A DNA stretch of 64,000 nucleotides from contig NZ_CP040936.1 in assembly GCF_006352025.1 (NCBI RefSeq), positions 1,116,001 to 1,180,000 on the forward strand, written 5' to 3'. Below are positions 41,120-49,358 of this stretch, in pieces. Both the position numbers and the translations under genes were made by a program. This stretch comes from Hymenobacter sp. DG01 (GTDB taxonomy: Bacteria; Bacteroidota; Bacteroidia; Cytophagales; Hymenobacteraceae). Positions within the stretch are counted from its first letter, which is position 1, and each line of letters begins with the position of its first letter. Below the pieces are notes generated by a model. The model was not told the origin of the DNA. It did not search any database and saw nothing but the letters and a program-made list of their open reading frames with translations.

Positions 41120-41423
41120 ATATGCGAAGGGTTTGGAAGCGGAAGTGGGGTAGGGAAGATGAAGCGTGGACTAAAGCTAGTTTTTAGCTCCCCTCCTCAG
41201 ATGAGGAGGGGTTGGGGGTGGTTGATAGGGTAGGACCGATGCTAGCTAGAAGCTAGAGCTGCGAGTTGAGCTATGTGCTCGTCGGTATCTGCACCGGAAC
41301 GATATTAGAAGTTAGAGGCTGTTCAACGACGGGTCAACCACCCCCAACCCCTCCTCATCTGAGGAGGGGAGCTAGTTGCTAACTCTAGCCTGCAGTGTGA
41401 TTTACTCATTGCTTATCAATGGT
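41120..41423. other. 304-bp gap holding a family B element
   Basis: The space between the MoxR and DUF5691 genes is almost entirely repeat (41185-41376). No gene or clear promoter was found. Confidence 0.7.
41185..41376. repeat. Family B element, long copy
   Basis: The left end is a CCTCCTCAGATGAGGAGG palindrome followed by GGTTGGGGGTGGTTGA. The right end is TCAACCACCCCCAACC followed by CCTCCTCATCTGAGGAGG. The middle is about 110 bases, longer than in other copies and unlike them. CTAGCTAGAAGCTAGAGCT in the middle recalls sequence flanking the copy at 26487. Confidence 0.8.
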
Positions 41424-43028
41424 CTAGCCCGGGCCAGGTGGCTCATCCAGCGCCGCCTCGAGCTGCTGGCGGAAGTGCAGGGTGTTGAGCAGGCGGGCGA
41501 GGCTGTTGTGGAGGTAAGGCACATCCTGGAGCAAGGGCTGCAGGGGTTGGGCACAGAGGTCGTACTGGGCGGCCGGCACCACGCGGCCCATGTGCTCCAG
41601 CAGCTGACTGGCGGCGTACTGGATGCGGTAGAGACGCTCGGGCTGGCTCAGAGCCGCGCGCAGCACCTCCACCACGCGGCGGGTGAGGCGCTCGGGCCAG
41701 GGCCCCGGCGTCAGCTGCAGTAGAGGCAGCCAGCGCACCTCCGGCCCAAATTCCGGGGCGGCGTCCAGCAAAGGCAGCACCAGCGCCAGCAGCTGCGCGG
41801 AGCTGAGCTGCTGGGTTAAACCGGCCAGGGGCAGGGAGAAAGGCTGCTTGCGGGGCAGCTCAAACAGCCAGCGCAGCAGTTCACCGGCCCATTCGGCGTC
41901 GTGGTGCAGAATGGCGGTTTCGGCCCAGGTGTTGAGCAGCAGCGCGGCCCACTCGGTAGCGGCGGCCAGCTCCAAAAGGCGGGCGGGGGGTAGGTTCCAG
42001 TGAGCTGCCCAGCGAGCAGGCGGAATCAGGGCCAGCACTTGGCCCAGCAGGGCGGCCTTTTCGCCCTGAAAGCGAGCGTCGCGCTGCTCAATGCCATCTG
42101 CCAGCCAGGTTTTGTCCCAGTCGGCGGCCGGCAGCTCCACCAGCAGCTTCTTGGTGAGCAGGCCTTTTTTCAATCGCACCAGGGGCTCGGCCCGTTGCCA
42201 CAGGCGCTCCAACAGGGCGCTGTCGGGGAGGCGGGCCAGCAGGGGCAGCACGGTTTGGCGCACTTCCTTGCTTTTCGACGTCAAGTACTGGCCTAGCAGC
42301 TCCGCATCCGCCGCCGAGGGGTTTTCGCGGAGCGTAGCCAGCAGCGCCGCCTGGGTTTTGGCTGGTTCCTGGGGTAGGGTGGCGGCCAGTAGCTTACGGG
42401 CCTGCTCGGACTGTTGCCGGCGCAGGGAAGTCAGGTAACTCACGCGCTGAGGCAGGGTGCCGGTTTCCCACACGGCCTCGGACTGCGGGTGAGTTGAAGC
42501 CGCGAGGATGGGTGCCCAGTCGGGGTTTTGGGCGGCCAGCCACTCCCCGCGCCGACCTAAAACAGCAGCCGTGGCGGGTTGCAGGGCCGGACGGGTGCGC
42601 GCATATTCCAGCAGATACACCAGCTGCGGATGCGGCACCCGCCGCTGGTGCTCGGCCAGGGCCGTCAGGAAATCGGGCAGCAGATCAGTGTACTGGCCTT
42701 CTAACAGCACGTTCAGGGACTGAGCCCCGTTGGGACCTAGCGTATCCTCGGTTTCGGCGGGTGCGGGCGAGACAAAGGGCGTAGCGCTGGAGGCGGGCTG
42801 GTAGCCAGCCTTGCGAATCAGCGACAGTGCCCCGGCCGCTTGCAGCAGGTGCTTTTCGCGGGATGCTTCGTCGGTTTCCGACGCGGCAGGCAGATCGGGA
42901 ATCGTGGGCAGCGCGTCGGGGCTTTGGCGGGTGCCCAGCAGGGCCACGCGCACCAGCTGCTGCCAGTCGGCAGCGGGCCGGAGGGGGTTGGCCGCTAGGT
43001 CGGGGGTAGGGGCTTGGAGGTTGGGCAT
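41424..43028 (-). CDS. DUF5691 domain protein
   Basis: A 534-residue cytoplasmic protein. The start ATG at 43028 overlaps the SWIM gene's stop by one base (TGATG), showing coupling. The N-terminal block WQQLVRVALLGTRQS and the later helical repeats (LLPLLARLPDSALLERLW, PLVRLKKGLLTKKLLVELP) resemble HEAT-like arrays. Function is unknown; this family normally accompanies SWIM, MoxR and DUF5682 proteins and may be a scaffold. Confidence 0.83.
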   Translation of the reverse strand: MPNLQAPTPDLAANPLRPAADWQQLVRVALLGTRQSPDALPTIPDLPAASETDEASREKHLLQAAGALSLIRKAGYQPASSATPFVSPAPAETEDTLGPNGAQSLNVLLEGQYTDLLPDFLTALAEHQRRVPHPQLVYLLEYARTRPALQPATAAVLGRRGEWLAAQNPDWAPILAASTHPQSEAVWETGTLPQRVSYLTSLRRQQSEQARKLLAATLPQEPAKTQAALLATLRENPSAADAELLGQYLTSKSKEVRQTVLPLLARLPDSALLERLWQRAEPLVRLKKGLLTKKLLVELPAADWDKTWLADGIEQRDARFQGEKAALLGQVLALIPPARWAAHWNLPPARLLELAAATEWAALLLNTWAETAILHHDAEWAGELLRWLFELPRKQPFSLPLAGLTQQLSSAQLLALVLPLLDAAPEFGPEVRWLPLLQLTPGPWPERLTRRVVEVLRAALSQPERLYRIQYAASQLLEHMGRVVPAAQYDLCAQPLQPLLQDVPYLHNSLARLLNTLHFRQQLEAALDEPPGPG

Positions 43029-44479
43029 CAGAGAGCAGATGAAGTTTCTACCGCCGCGCCCCAGCCTACCAGCGGGCGCAGTCCCTGGCCGGTCCACTCG
43101 CCGAATATAGTGAGTGGTACGCCCCCACCAACGGCCTGCAACTCCCACCCAAACAGGTCGTCGCAAAGCAGGGGAACTTCCTGCATAGCCGGAGTGGCAG
43201 GCTCAGGCAAAGCGGAAGCTAACGCTAGTTCGGGCGTGAACCGTAGCACCCAGCGGCCATCCGGGGTGAAAGCTGGGGTGCCGCCGGTCAGGAGCACGGG
43301 CCACTCGCGCAGCCAGGGCTGGCGGGCCAAGGCATTGGCGTAGGCATCCAGCAGTTCGGGCAGGGTAGTGGGGTAGGGCGGAGAGGCGTCGGAGGTAAGG
43401 CCGGCAAATGAGAGGGTGCCCGGTACGGCACGCAGGGAAAGCAGACCGGGGTAAAAGGTAAGGGTGCCGGTGTAGTGGCCGTCGGGTACCAGGGCGGTAG
43501 CAAACGCCTGCCCCCCGAAGGAAAACTCTACTACCAGCGCGTAGCGGCCAGTTTGCTGGCCCTGCAGCCAGCAGCGGCGCACTGTCAGGCGGTCTTCCTC
43601 AGTAACGTCCACCGAAAGCACCCGCCACTCATCGGCCACCGCCGGTTCCATGGCCAAAATGTCTTCTTTCTTCAAATTCACCCCCACCAGCTGCAGCAGT
43701 TCCTGGCGGGCGGCCTCCGGCAGCTCAGGCAGGCGCCGAAATGCCTGGGTCAGCAGGTACAGCTCGCCCAGGCGCGCCAGCATCCGCTCAGGCCAGTCGG
43801 CGCCCTGGTGGCGCAGGGTGGGCAGCTCCCGCACTATGCCGGCCAGGCCGGGCAGCTGGTTATCTACCAGCCGGGCCGCCTGGTTTTCCCAGAAACTCAA
43901 GGGCTGGTTGTCAGTGGCGGCCAGCCCGGCCCGCACCAGGTCCAGGAGCCACATCTGCAGCTCCTCAGCGCCGCGCTGCATACGGGCCATGCGCTGGGCC
44001 TCGCGCTTCTGCCGGGCCAGCTCGTTGTCGGTGGGGCCGGCGGCCGGAGTGGGACCCGTACCATCAGCGGCTGCTGAGGGTTCGGTTCCAGGCGCTTTCG
44101 TGGCTTTCTTGCCGGCCGACTGCTGGCGCTTTTCCAGCCACTCCTGCAGCCAATCGGGCGGGGTGGGGCCATTCAGCAGCTGGGGCTGCCGGGCCAGCAG
44201 CAGGAGCAGGGCCGCGCCGTGCTTACAGGGAAACACCCGGCTGGGGCAGGAGCACTTAAAGGCGGGCTCCGTCAGGTCGAGGCCGGTTTGGTATGGCTTG
44301 CTACCGCTGCCCTTGCACTCGCCCCAGGCGGCGGTGTCGGTGCGGCCCAGGTTGCTCCACTTGGCAGGAGCGGCCAGTTCCAGCCCGCGCTTCAGTGTGC
44401 CGGAGTCGGTGATGAGGGCGCGGGCCTGTTCTTCGGTCCAGGAGGTCAATGTTAGGCAAGGATTACGCCCGCAGTACAT
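43028..44479 (-). CDS. SWIM zinc-finger protein
   Basis: A cytoplasmic protein of about 483 residues if started at the ATG at 44479; the frame is open back to 44623 but that would overlap the DUF2007 gene. The SWIM zinc motif FKCSCPSRVFPCKHG (CxCx6CxH) lies near residue 80, after the usual lead WTEEQARALITDSGTLKRG. SWIM fingers bind DNA or protein. A Lys/Ala/Pro-rich linker follows, then helices and a strand-rich C-terminus. It is the first gene of the SWIM-DUF5691 pair. Confidence 0.88.
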   Translation of the reverse strand: MYCGRNPCLTLTSWTEEQARALITDSGTLKRGLELAAPAKWSNLGRTDTAAWGECKGSGSKPYQTGLDLTEPAFKCSCPSRVFPCKHGAALLLLLARQPQLLNGPTPPDWLQEWLEKRQQSAGKKATKAPGTEPSAAADGTGPTPAAGPTDNELARQKREAQRMARMQRGAEELQMWLLDLVRAGLAATDNQPLSFWENQAARLVDNQLPGLAGIVRELPTLRHQGADWPERMLARLGELYLLTQAFRRLPELPEAARQELLQLVGVNLKKEDILAMEPAVADEWRVLSVDVTEEDRLTVRRCWLQGQQTGRYALVVEFSFGGQAFATALVPDGHYTGTLTFYPGLLSLRAVPGTLSFAGLTSDASPPYPTTLPELLDAYANALARQPWLREWPVLLTGGTPAFTPDGRWVLRFTPELALASALPEPATPAMQEVPLLCDDLFGWELQAVGGGVPLTIFGEWTGQGLRPLVGWGAAVETSSAL

Positions 44480-44508
44480 CGGGCCGGATACCCCGGCAAA
44501 GTAGGAGT

Positions 44509-44859
44509 TCAGCGGGGAAATTCCGCGTCGCAGCTCCGGCATTTGTGCAGGGTAGTGCCAGCGTAAAACAGCCGTTTCCACCACGCCGGCCGCGAAACCG
44601 GCACCGGGTCCGGCGCGCCACACCGGGGGCAGCGCGGTGCCGCTGGGGTAGTGCGCTGTTGCTCAAAGGCTTCCACTGTGGCCCGCGCCGAAGCGGTGTC
44701 GGCCTCCTCAATCAGCAACTGGTAGTACATGCCCTCGCCAAAAGGAAAGGTGGGCGGGCCGCCCGTCTTCACCAGGGCATCGACGCCAGCGGCCTGCAAC
44801 TGCTGGTAAAGCGTTACGGCTTCGGCATAAGTCAGGTACTGGGCGGCGGGGGTGAGCAT
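44509..44859 (-). CDS. DUF2007-like protein with C-terminal zinc ribbon
   Basis: A 116-residue protein. Residues 1-65 match the DUF2007 putative signal-transducing fold (TYAEAVTLYQQLQAAGVDA, then LLIEEADTASAR). The C-terminus has two Cys pairs, CPRCGA and CRSCDA, forming a probable zinc ribbon. It ends 29 bp before the SWIM gene and may belong to the same operon. Confidence 0.75.
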   Translation of the reverse strand: MLTPAAQYLTYAEAVTLYQQLQAAGVDALVKTGGPPTFPFGEGMYYQLLIEEADTASARATVEAFEQQRTTPAAPRCPRCGAPDPVPVSRPAWWKRLFYAGTTLHKCRSCDAEFPR

Positions 44860-45206
44860 ACGGCAAAAGCAAGGTCACAAACAAGGCGCAAAACCCCGGC
44901 TTCCGCAGTGGTCATTAGCCTGAAAAGAGCCGCCCGGAGGTAGTGGCGGGGGTAAGGCCGCTGGCATTGTGGTGAAGAGTGCTATTGCTCCTGCTTTCAA
45001 ACAAGTCACAACCGGCGGGGCTTTTTCCTTTCCAATGCGGGTGAAAGGGCCTCTCTTTGCTGCGGCAGGAACAGGGCGCGGCCCCACACCCCGCAGCGCG
45101 TTCAGATGGTGAGTGACGAAGGCCGCAGCGGGTGGGCCTCTCCGCTGCAACGGGGAGGCCTTTTGCTGTTTCAGCCCTACCCCAGGCAGCCGCTCAAACC
45201 CTCCGC
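44860..45206. other. 347-bp intergenic region
   Basis: It lies between two minus-strand genes. No gene is supported. It contains a plus-strand terminator-like hairpin (45151-45175), although no plus-strand gene precedes it. A promoter for the DUF2007-SWIM-DUF5691 genes should be near its left end, but none was fixed. Confidence 0.5.
45151..45175 (+). terminator. Terminator-like hairpin, plus strand, no upstream gene
   Basis: GCCTCTCC and GGGGAGGC pair around GCTGCAAC and are followed by TTTTG. On the minus strand there is no T-run after the stem, so it would only end a plus-strand transcript. Confidence 0.4.
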
Positions 45207-45833
45207 CTACTTCCGCCGTCGCGCGGGGGTAGCCAGGCGGCCGCGCAGCTTCATAATGTACCAGAGCAAACCCGCGCAGAGTACGGCCAGACCGGCCGCT
45301 AGCAGCTCCCGACTGGTGCGGGCCTGAGTAGCTTCGTCGGCGGTGGCCTGCAGCTCCAGCAGCTTTTTCTCCCGCTGCTTGTCGCGCAGCTGTAAGTTGC
45401 TAATCTGATTTTCCAGGTCGTAGAAACGCTGGCGGGTGCTGCTTTGGTCCGTCTGAGCGACGGTGATTTGCTGCTTGGCCTGCTGATTTTCGGCTACCAC
45501 GGCGGCGGTGCGGCGCAGGGTAGCGGCCTGCACGGCCCGCACAATTTCGGTGTCTTTGCGAATGATGCCTTTCAGGGCATCTACCACTTCCTGCAGGTCT
45601 TTTTTGCTGGGCTTGTTGCCGAACAGGCTGTTGCGCTGGGCGTTGGCCTCTTCGTACTGCTGCACCATCTGCTGGCGCTCCTGAATCAGGCGGGGCAAGG
45701 GGTCGTTGTCGGTGGCAGAGGGGGTAGGCGTCTGGGCCAGGGCAGGAGCGGTCAGCAGCAGGGCGCCGGCCAGCAGCCCCCGCAGCGCGGAGCAACCAAA
45801 AAAGCGGGTAATGGAAACAGGAAGGTGGGTCAT
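45207..45833 (-). CDS. Exported coiled-coil protein with C-terminal membrane anchor
   Basis: A 208-residue protein of unknown function. Residues 1-34 form a signal peptide ending APALAQ. Residues 50-165 are a long charged coiled coil (QERQQMVQQYEEANAQR, DLENQISNLQLRDKQREK). Residues about 175-193 are a hydrophobic helix, followed by the basic tail KLRGRLATPARRRK. Topology suggests a periplasmic coiled coil tied to the inner membrane. It is divergent from the lipoprotein gene at 45873. Confidence 0.75.
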   Translation of the reverse strand: MTHLPVSITRFFGCSALRGLLAGALLLTAPALAQTPTPSATDNDPLPRLIQERQQMVQQYEEANAQRNSLFGNKPSKKDLQEVVDALKGIIRKDTEIVRAVQAATLRRTAAVVAENQQAKQQITVAQTDQSSTRQRFYDLENQISNLQLRDKQREKKLLELQATADEATQARTSRELLAAGLAVLCAGLLWYIMKLRGRLATPARRRK

Positions 45834-45872
45834 GAGGGCGGAAAGCTAGTAAATTGTGCGTATCTCGAAGCC

Positions 45873-46394
45873 ATGAAACGACTATACTATCTGCTAAGTC
45901 TATCGGTAGTAATGCTGGCCGCGCCGGCCTGCCGCACCGCTAAAACTACGGCGCCCGCCTCCAGCGCTGCGGGCGCCCCGAACACGGACGCCAACCCCCG
46001 CATTACGGGCTCCATCAACGCACCGCAAAGCTACTACGACAATGCTCGTCGCACCGTGGAGCCCTTTTTCGTGGCCGGGGTCAGTGAAGACGCTACCTAT
46101 GGCGTCACCCAGAAAAACCCGGTGTGCGTGGGCGGTAAAACCGATAGCGGGGCCCGCAATCAGCAACGCTACCTGAATGCGTTGCGCGGACCTCAGGGCG
46201 AGGAAATCAGCTACCGGCGCCGTGGTAGCTGCTGCGCCTTCGAAACTCCCAACGGCATTATCGGGGGCATGGGTATGCTGGATGTGTACGAGCTAACCTG
46301 GGCCGGGGCCGCCAAGCCCCTGCTGCTCTACCTCAACTTTTACGATGAAGGCCCCCTGCGCGCCCCGGCGGGCCTGACGGTGGTTAAACCCTGA
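45873..46394 (+). CDS. Bacteroidota lipoprotein, unknown function
   Basis: A 173-residue protein from the ATG at 45873. The signal LLSLSVVMLAAPAC sets the lipidated Cys at residue 20. The mature part has the conserved blocks QKNPVCVGG, RYLNALRGPQGEEISYRRRG, SCCAFETPNG and LLLYLNFYDEGPLRAPAGL. These recall a Bacteroidota family that some databases label 2-dehydro-3-deoxyphosphooctonate aldolase, a name that its size and lipobox do not support. It is a single gene ending in a shared terminator. Confidence 0.75.
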   Translation: MKRLYYLLSLSVVMLAAPACRTAKTTAPASSAAGAPNTDANPRITGSINAPQSYYDNARRTVEPFFVAGVSEDATYGVTQKNPVCVGGKTDSGARNQQRYLNALRGPQGEEISYRRRGSCCAFETPNGIIGGMGMLDVYELTWAGAAKPLLLYLNFYDEGPLRAPAGLTVVKP

Positions 46395-46415
46395 CCCCGA
46401 CTCTCGGTTCAATAC

Positions 46416-46459
46416 GTCAACGCCCCACTGCCGACGGTCTGGTAGTGGGGCGTTGTACG
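46416..46459. terminator. Bidirectional terminator between convergent genes
   Basis: ACGTCAACGCCCCACT pairs with AGTGGGGCGTTGTACGT around a loop of about 12 bases. It lies exactly between the lipoprotein gene and the HAE-3 transporter gene. Confidence 0.7.
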
Positions 46460-46460
46460 T

Positions 46461-48761
46461 TTAGGCTTCCAGCAGAGGCACCGGCTGCCGGATTTCCTTG
46501 GGCCGGTGGCGGTAAAACCACAGAATCAGGATGGGCAGCAGAGTCAGCTCGGCCACTACCCCGAACAGGAGCGTAAGGCCGATGAGCAGGCCCACGTAGA
46601 AGGTCCCGTCGAAGGAGGAGAAGATCAGGGTCGAGAAGCCGCCCACCAGAATCAGCGACGTAACGATAACCGCTTTACCGGCCATGAGATAGGTTTTGCG
46701 CACGGCCTTGAACAGGCTGGGCTCATCGAGCAGTACCAGCTTGAGCTTGCTGATGAAGTGGATAGTGTCATCGACGGCAATGCCAAAGGCAATGGTGAAG
46801 ATGATGCTGGTGCTCACCTTCATGCTCACGCCGGCCGCACCCATCACGCCCGCCACAATCAGGATGGGCACCAGGTTGGGCACCAGCACCACCAGGGTCA
46901 TGCGCAGGCTCCGGAACAAAAGCAGCACAATGAGCGTGACCATCACAATATCGATGCTCATGCCTGTAATCATGTTCAGGGTGAGGTTCTCGTTGTTTTT
47001 GTCGATGAGGTTAGCCGAGCCGGTGAGGCGGGTTTGCAGCACGGCGCTGTCCACGGAGGCGCGCAGGTAGCGGCGCAAATCGGCGTTTAGGGCATCGGCC
47101 CGAATGGAGCCCACATCGGGCATGCGGCCGGTGAGGCGGCCTTCCGTACCATCGGGCAGGGCCAGGGCCCGGAACTCCGGCTTCTTCCGAAACAGCTTCA
47201 CCTTGCGCGTCAGGCGCTCCAATTCGGCTTCGGAATCGGGCAGGCGGTATTCCGTCAGCAGGCCGCCGTTCAGGGCCTTGCGCACCGATTTGATGATGGC
47301 AACCGGCGAGGCCACGAAGTTCAGCCCGTAGGTTTTTTGCAAATAGCCCTCAATTTTCTCCGTCTGGCGCAGCACTTCCAAGTCGTAGATAGTGCGGCCG
47401 GGGGCGGGTTTCAAATCCAGCTCAAAGGGGCGCACCCCGGCAAACTGTCGCTCGAAAAACTTGAAATCCAGCTTCACCGGGTCGTTTTGGGAAAGGTCGT
47501 CGAGCAGGGCCGAGTTGATGCGGATGCGCGAGGCCGAGGCCACTGATAGCACCAGCACCAGGGCGCTGATGGCCACTACCCAGTGCCGCCGCGCCAGCAC
47601 CACCCGAAACAGGCGGCCCAGCACGCCGTCCCAGCTGTGGCCGGTTTCGCGGGGCACCCGCAGCTGGGGCTTGCGCAGGAGCACCAACATGGCCGGCAAC
47701 AGGGTAAACGACAGCGCAAACGTTAGCAGCACGGCAATGCCCGTAAACAGCCCGAAGTTGTAAATGGGCCGGATAGTGCTGGTCATCAGGGTGAAAAAGC
47801 CGATGCTGGTCGTCAGGGCCGAGAGCCCCGAGCCGAAGCCGGATTCTTTCAGGGCAATCAGCAAAGAATCCCGCTTGCTGGCCCCGTAGCCCAACTCCGT
47901 AACGTAGCGCGTGATGATGTGGATGGTATCGGACATGCCCACCACGAACAGCATCACCGGCAGCAAGGCCGTCATCAAATCAATGCTCACCCCAAAGGCC
48001 GACATCACGCCCAGGCCCCACACAATGGCGCCCAGCACCACCACCAGCGGCAGCATTACCCCCCACCAGGTCCGGAACGTCAGCCACAGCAGCCCCGTCA
48101 CGAGCACCACCGACAGGCTCATAAACACCATCAGCTCCACCTGCAGCCGGTCCACGAACACCGACTGGGCCACCATTTTGCCGGCCAAGTGGTACCGTTC
48201 TTCCGGAATGCCCTGGCGCTGCAGCTCCCCGCGCACGGCTGCCAGCAGGGAGTCGCCGGGGGGCTTGCTGAGGTTGGGCGAGGTCTGGAACAGGATGGTG
48301 GCCGCCCGCGCATCCCGGGAAATCAGGTTGCCCACCAGCCCCGGCGTGCGGTACACCAGCGCCGAGTCCTGGGCGCGGCGGGTTGGGTCCTGGGGGTGGA
48401 GGTAGGGAATGTTGAACACGCCCAGCCCCTCTACCACCGGGTTTACGGCATTGGTAGGCGACGACACCTGCGTAACGTGGCGCCGCTGCTGGATAAAGCG
48501 CGTCAGGGAATCTACCTGGGTCAGGAAGCGGGGCTCAAACACCGTCTGGCCCGCCGGGGCTTCCAGGCCCAGCAGCACGTAGTCGTTGTCGTTGCCGAAG
48601 CGGGCAGAGTACTGGGTGTAATAATCCAGGTCCGGGTCGCCGGCGGGGTAGAAGTCGTTGAAATTGTAGTTGAAGCGCAGCTGGGCCACGAAAAACACTG
48701 CCAGGGCCGTGAGCAGCCCGAGGGCCACGAGGGTAAGATGAGCGAGTTTACGAAGGGGCAT
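46461..48761 (-). CDS. RND superfamily transporter, MMPL/HAE-3 type
   Basis: A 766-residue inner-membrane protein with 12 predicted helices in two repeats, each with one large periplasmic domain. FYPAGDPDLDYYTQYSARFGND after TM1 and GMSDTIHIITRYV, AFGIAVDDTIHFISKL in TM4 and TM10 are the signs of the HAE-3 branch, which in Gram-negatives moves lipids, hopanoids or similar molecules. No adaptor is adjacent. It ends next to a shared terminator. Confidence 0.92.
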   Translation of the reverse strand: MPLRKLAHLTLVALGLLTALAVFFVAQLRFNYNFNDFYPAGDPDLDYYTQYSARFGNDNDYVLLGLEAPAGQTVFEPRFLTQVDSLTRFIQQRRHVTQVSSPTNAVNPVVEGLGVFNIPYLHPQDPTRRAQDSALVYRTPGLVGNLISRDARAATILFQTSPNLSKPPGDSLLAAVRGELQRQGIPEERYHLAGKMVAQSVFVDRLQVELMVFMSLSVVLVTGLLWLTFRTWWGVMLPLVVVLGAIVWGLGVMSAFGVSIDLMTALLPVMLFVVGMSDTIHIITRYVTELGYGASKRDSLLIALKESGFGSGLSALTTSIGFFTLMTSTIRPIYNFGLFTGIAVLLTFALSFTLLPAMLVLLRKPQLRVPRETGHSWDGVLGRLFRVVLARRHWVVAISALVLVLSVASASRIRINSALLDDLSQNDPVKLDFKFFERQFAGVRPFELDLKPAPGRTIYDLEVLRQTEKIEGYLQKTYGLNFVASPVAIIKSVRKALNGGLLTEYRLPDSEAELERLTRKVKLFRKKPEFRALALPDGTEGRLTGRMPDVGSIRADALNADLRRYLRASVDSAVLQTRLTGSANLIDKNNENLTLNMITGMSIDIVMVTLIVLLLFRSLRMTLVVLVPNLVPILIVAGVMGAAGVSMKVSTSIIFTIAFGIAVDDTIHFISKLKLVLLDEPSLFKAVRKTYLMAGKAVIVTSLILVGGFSTLIFSSFDGTFYVGLLIGLTLLFGVVAELTLLPILILWFYRHRPKEIRQPVPLLEA

Positions 48762-48955
48762 AGGGTAGTAACGCGAAGCGGCAGCGCCCGGCCGGGGCCA
48801 CCCTGCTTACAGATCTATACCGGAGTGGTGCCGGGAAGGCGCTGCCGGAGCGCGAGCGGCCCAGGGCTTTTTGGCGGATTCCGGTATCTTGGAAGCGGCA
48901 GCAAGCCAACTGTCAGTTTCCCGCTTTTGTTTCCTCTTCTCTATCCTTCTCGCTT

Positions 48956-49183
48956 ATGAAGAACGTTCTGCTCGCCCTGGTTCTGTTTGCCTCCGTTGGT
49001 TCTGCTACTGCCCACGAGGGCCACAATAAGGGCAAAGGCAAGAAAACCAGGAAAGAAGCCTGCTCCGCTGACATGAAAGCCCACTGTGCCAAAACCGGCG
49101 CCACTGCGGGCACGCCCTCGTGCTGCATGAAGAAAGACGCCAAAGCTGCTGCTACCCCCGCCCCGGCCGTAAAGTCACTGTAG
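48956..49183 (+). CDS. Small exported His/Cys-rich protein
   Basis: A 75-residue protein, not recognised as a family. Residues 1-19 are a signal peptide (MKNVLLALVLFASVGSATA). The mature part starts HEGHNKGKGKK and contains four Cys in the pattern CSADMKAHC and SCCMKK, plus many Lys. This suggests metal binding, for example copper or zinc, in the periplasm. It has its own terminator and no operon partner. Confidence 0.65.
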   Translation: MKNVLLALVLFASVGSATAHEGHNKGKGKKTRKEACSADMKAHCAKTGATAGTPSCCMKKDAKAAATPAPAVKSL

Positions 49184-49191
49184 CGTACAGT

Positions 49192-49236
49192 AAAAACACA
49201 AAAAGCCGCTCCTAAGGAGCGGCTTTTTGTGTTTTT
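49192..49236 (+). terminator. Strong intrinsic terminator
   Basis: A long stem, AAAAAGCCGCTCC against GGAGCGGCTTTTT extended by ACACA/TGTGT, with a 3-base loop and T-runs. It follows the small His/Cys-rich gene by 9 bp. Confidence 0.9.
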
Positions 49237-49358
49237 GTCTTTCAATTCACGGGTAGTAAGTAAGTCAGTAAATATTTTTCAATAGTACCTTGTATTGCAT
49301 AGTACGATTGTTACCTTTAGATCAGTTTGAATAAAATCTACTTTATCTTATAAAAGCC

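Noticed and set aside
43028..44623. SWIM protein starting at 44623.
   Set aside because: That start would overlap the DUF2007 gene by about 115 bp in another frame, and the extra residues match nothing; the ATG at 44479 leaves a normal gap.
44875..45150. A 91-residue minus-strand open frame upstream of the DUF2007 gene.
   Set aside because: It is rich in Pro, Arg and Ala with no pattern, and covers a region of hairpins; no support as a gene.
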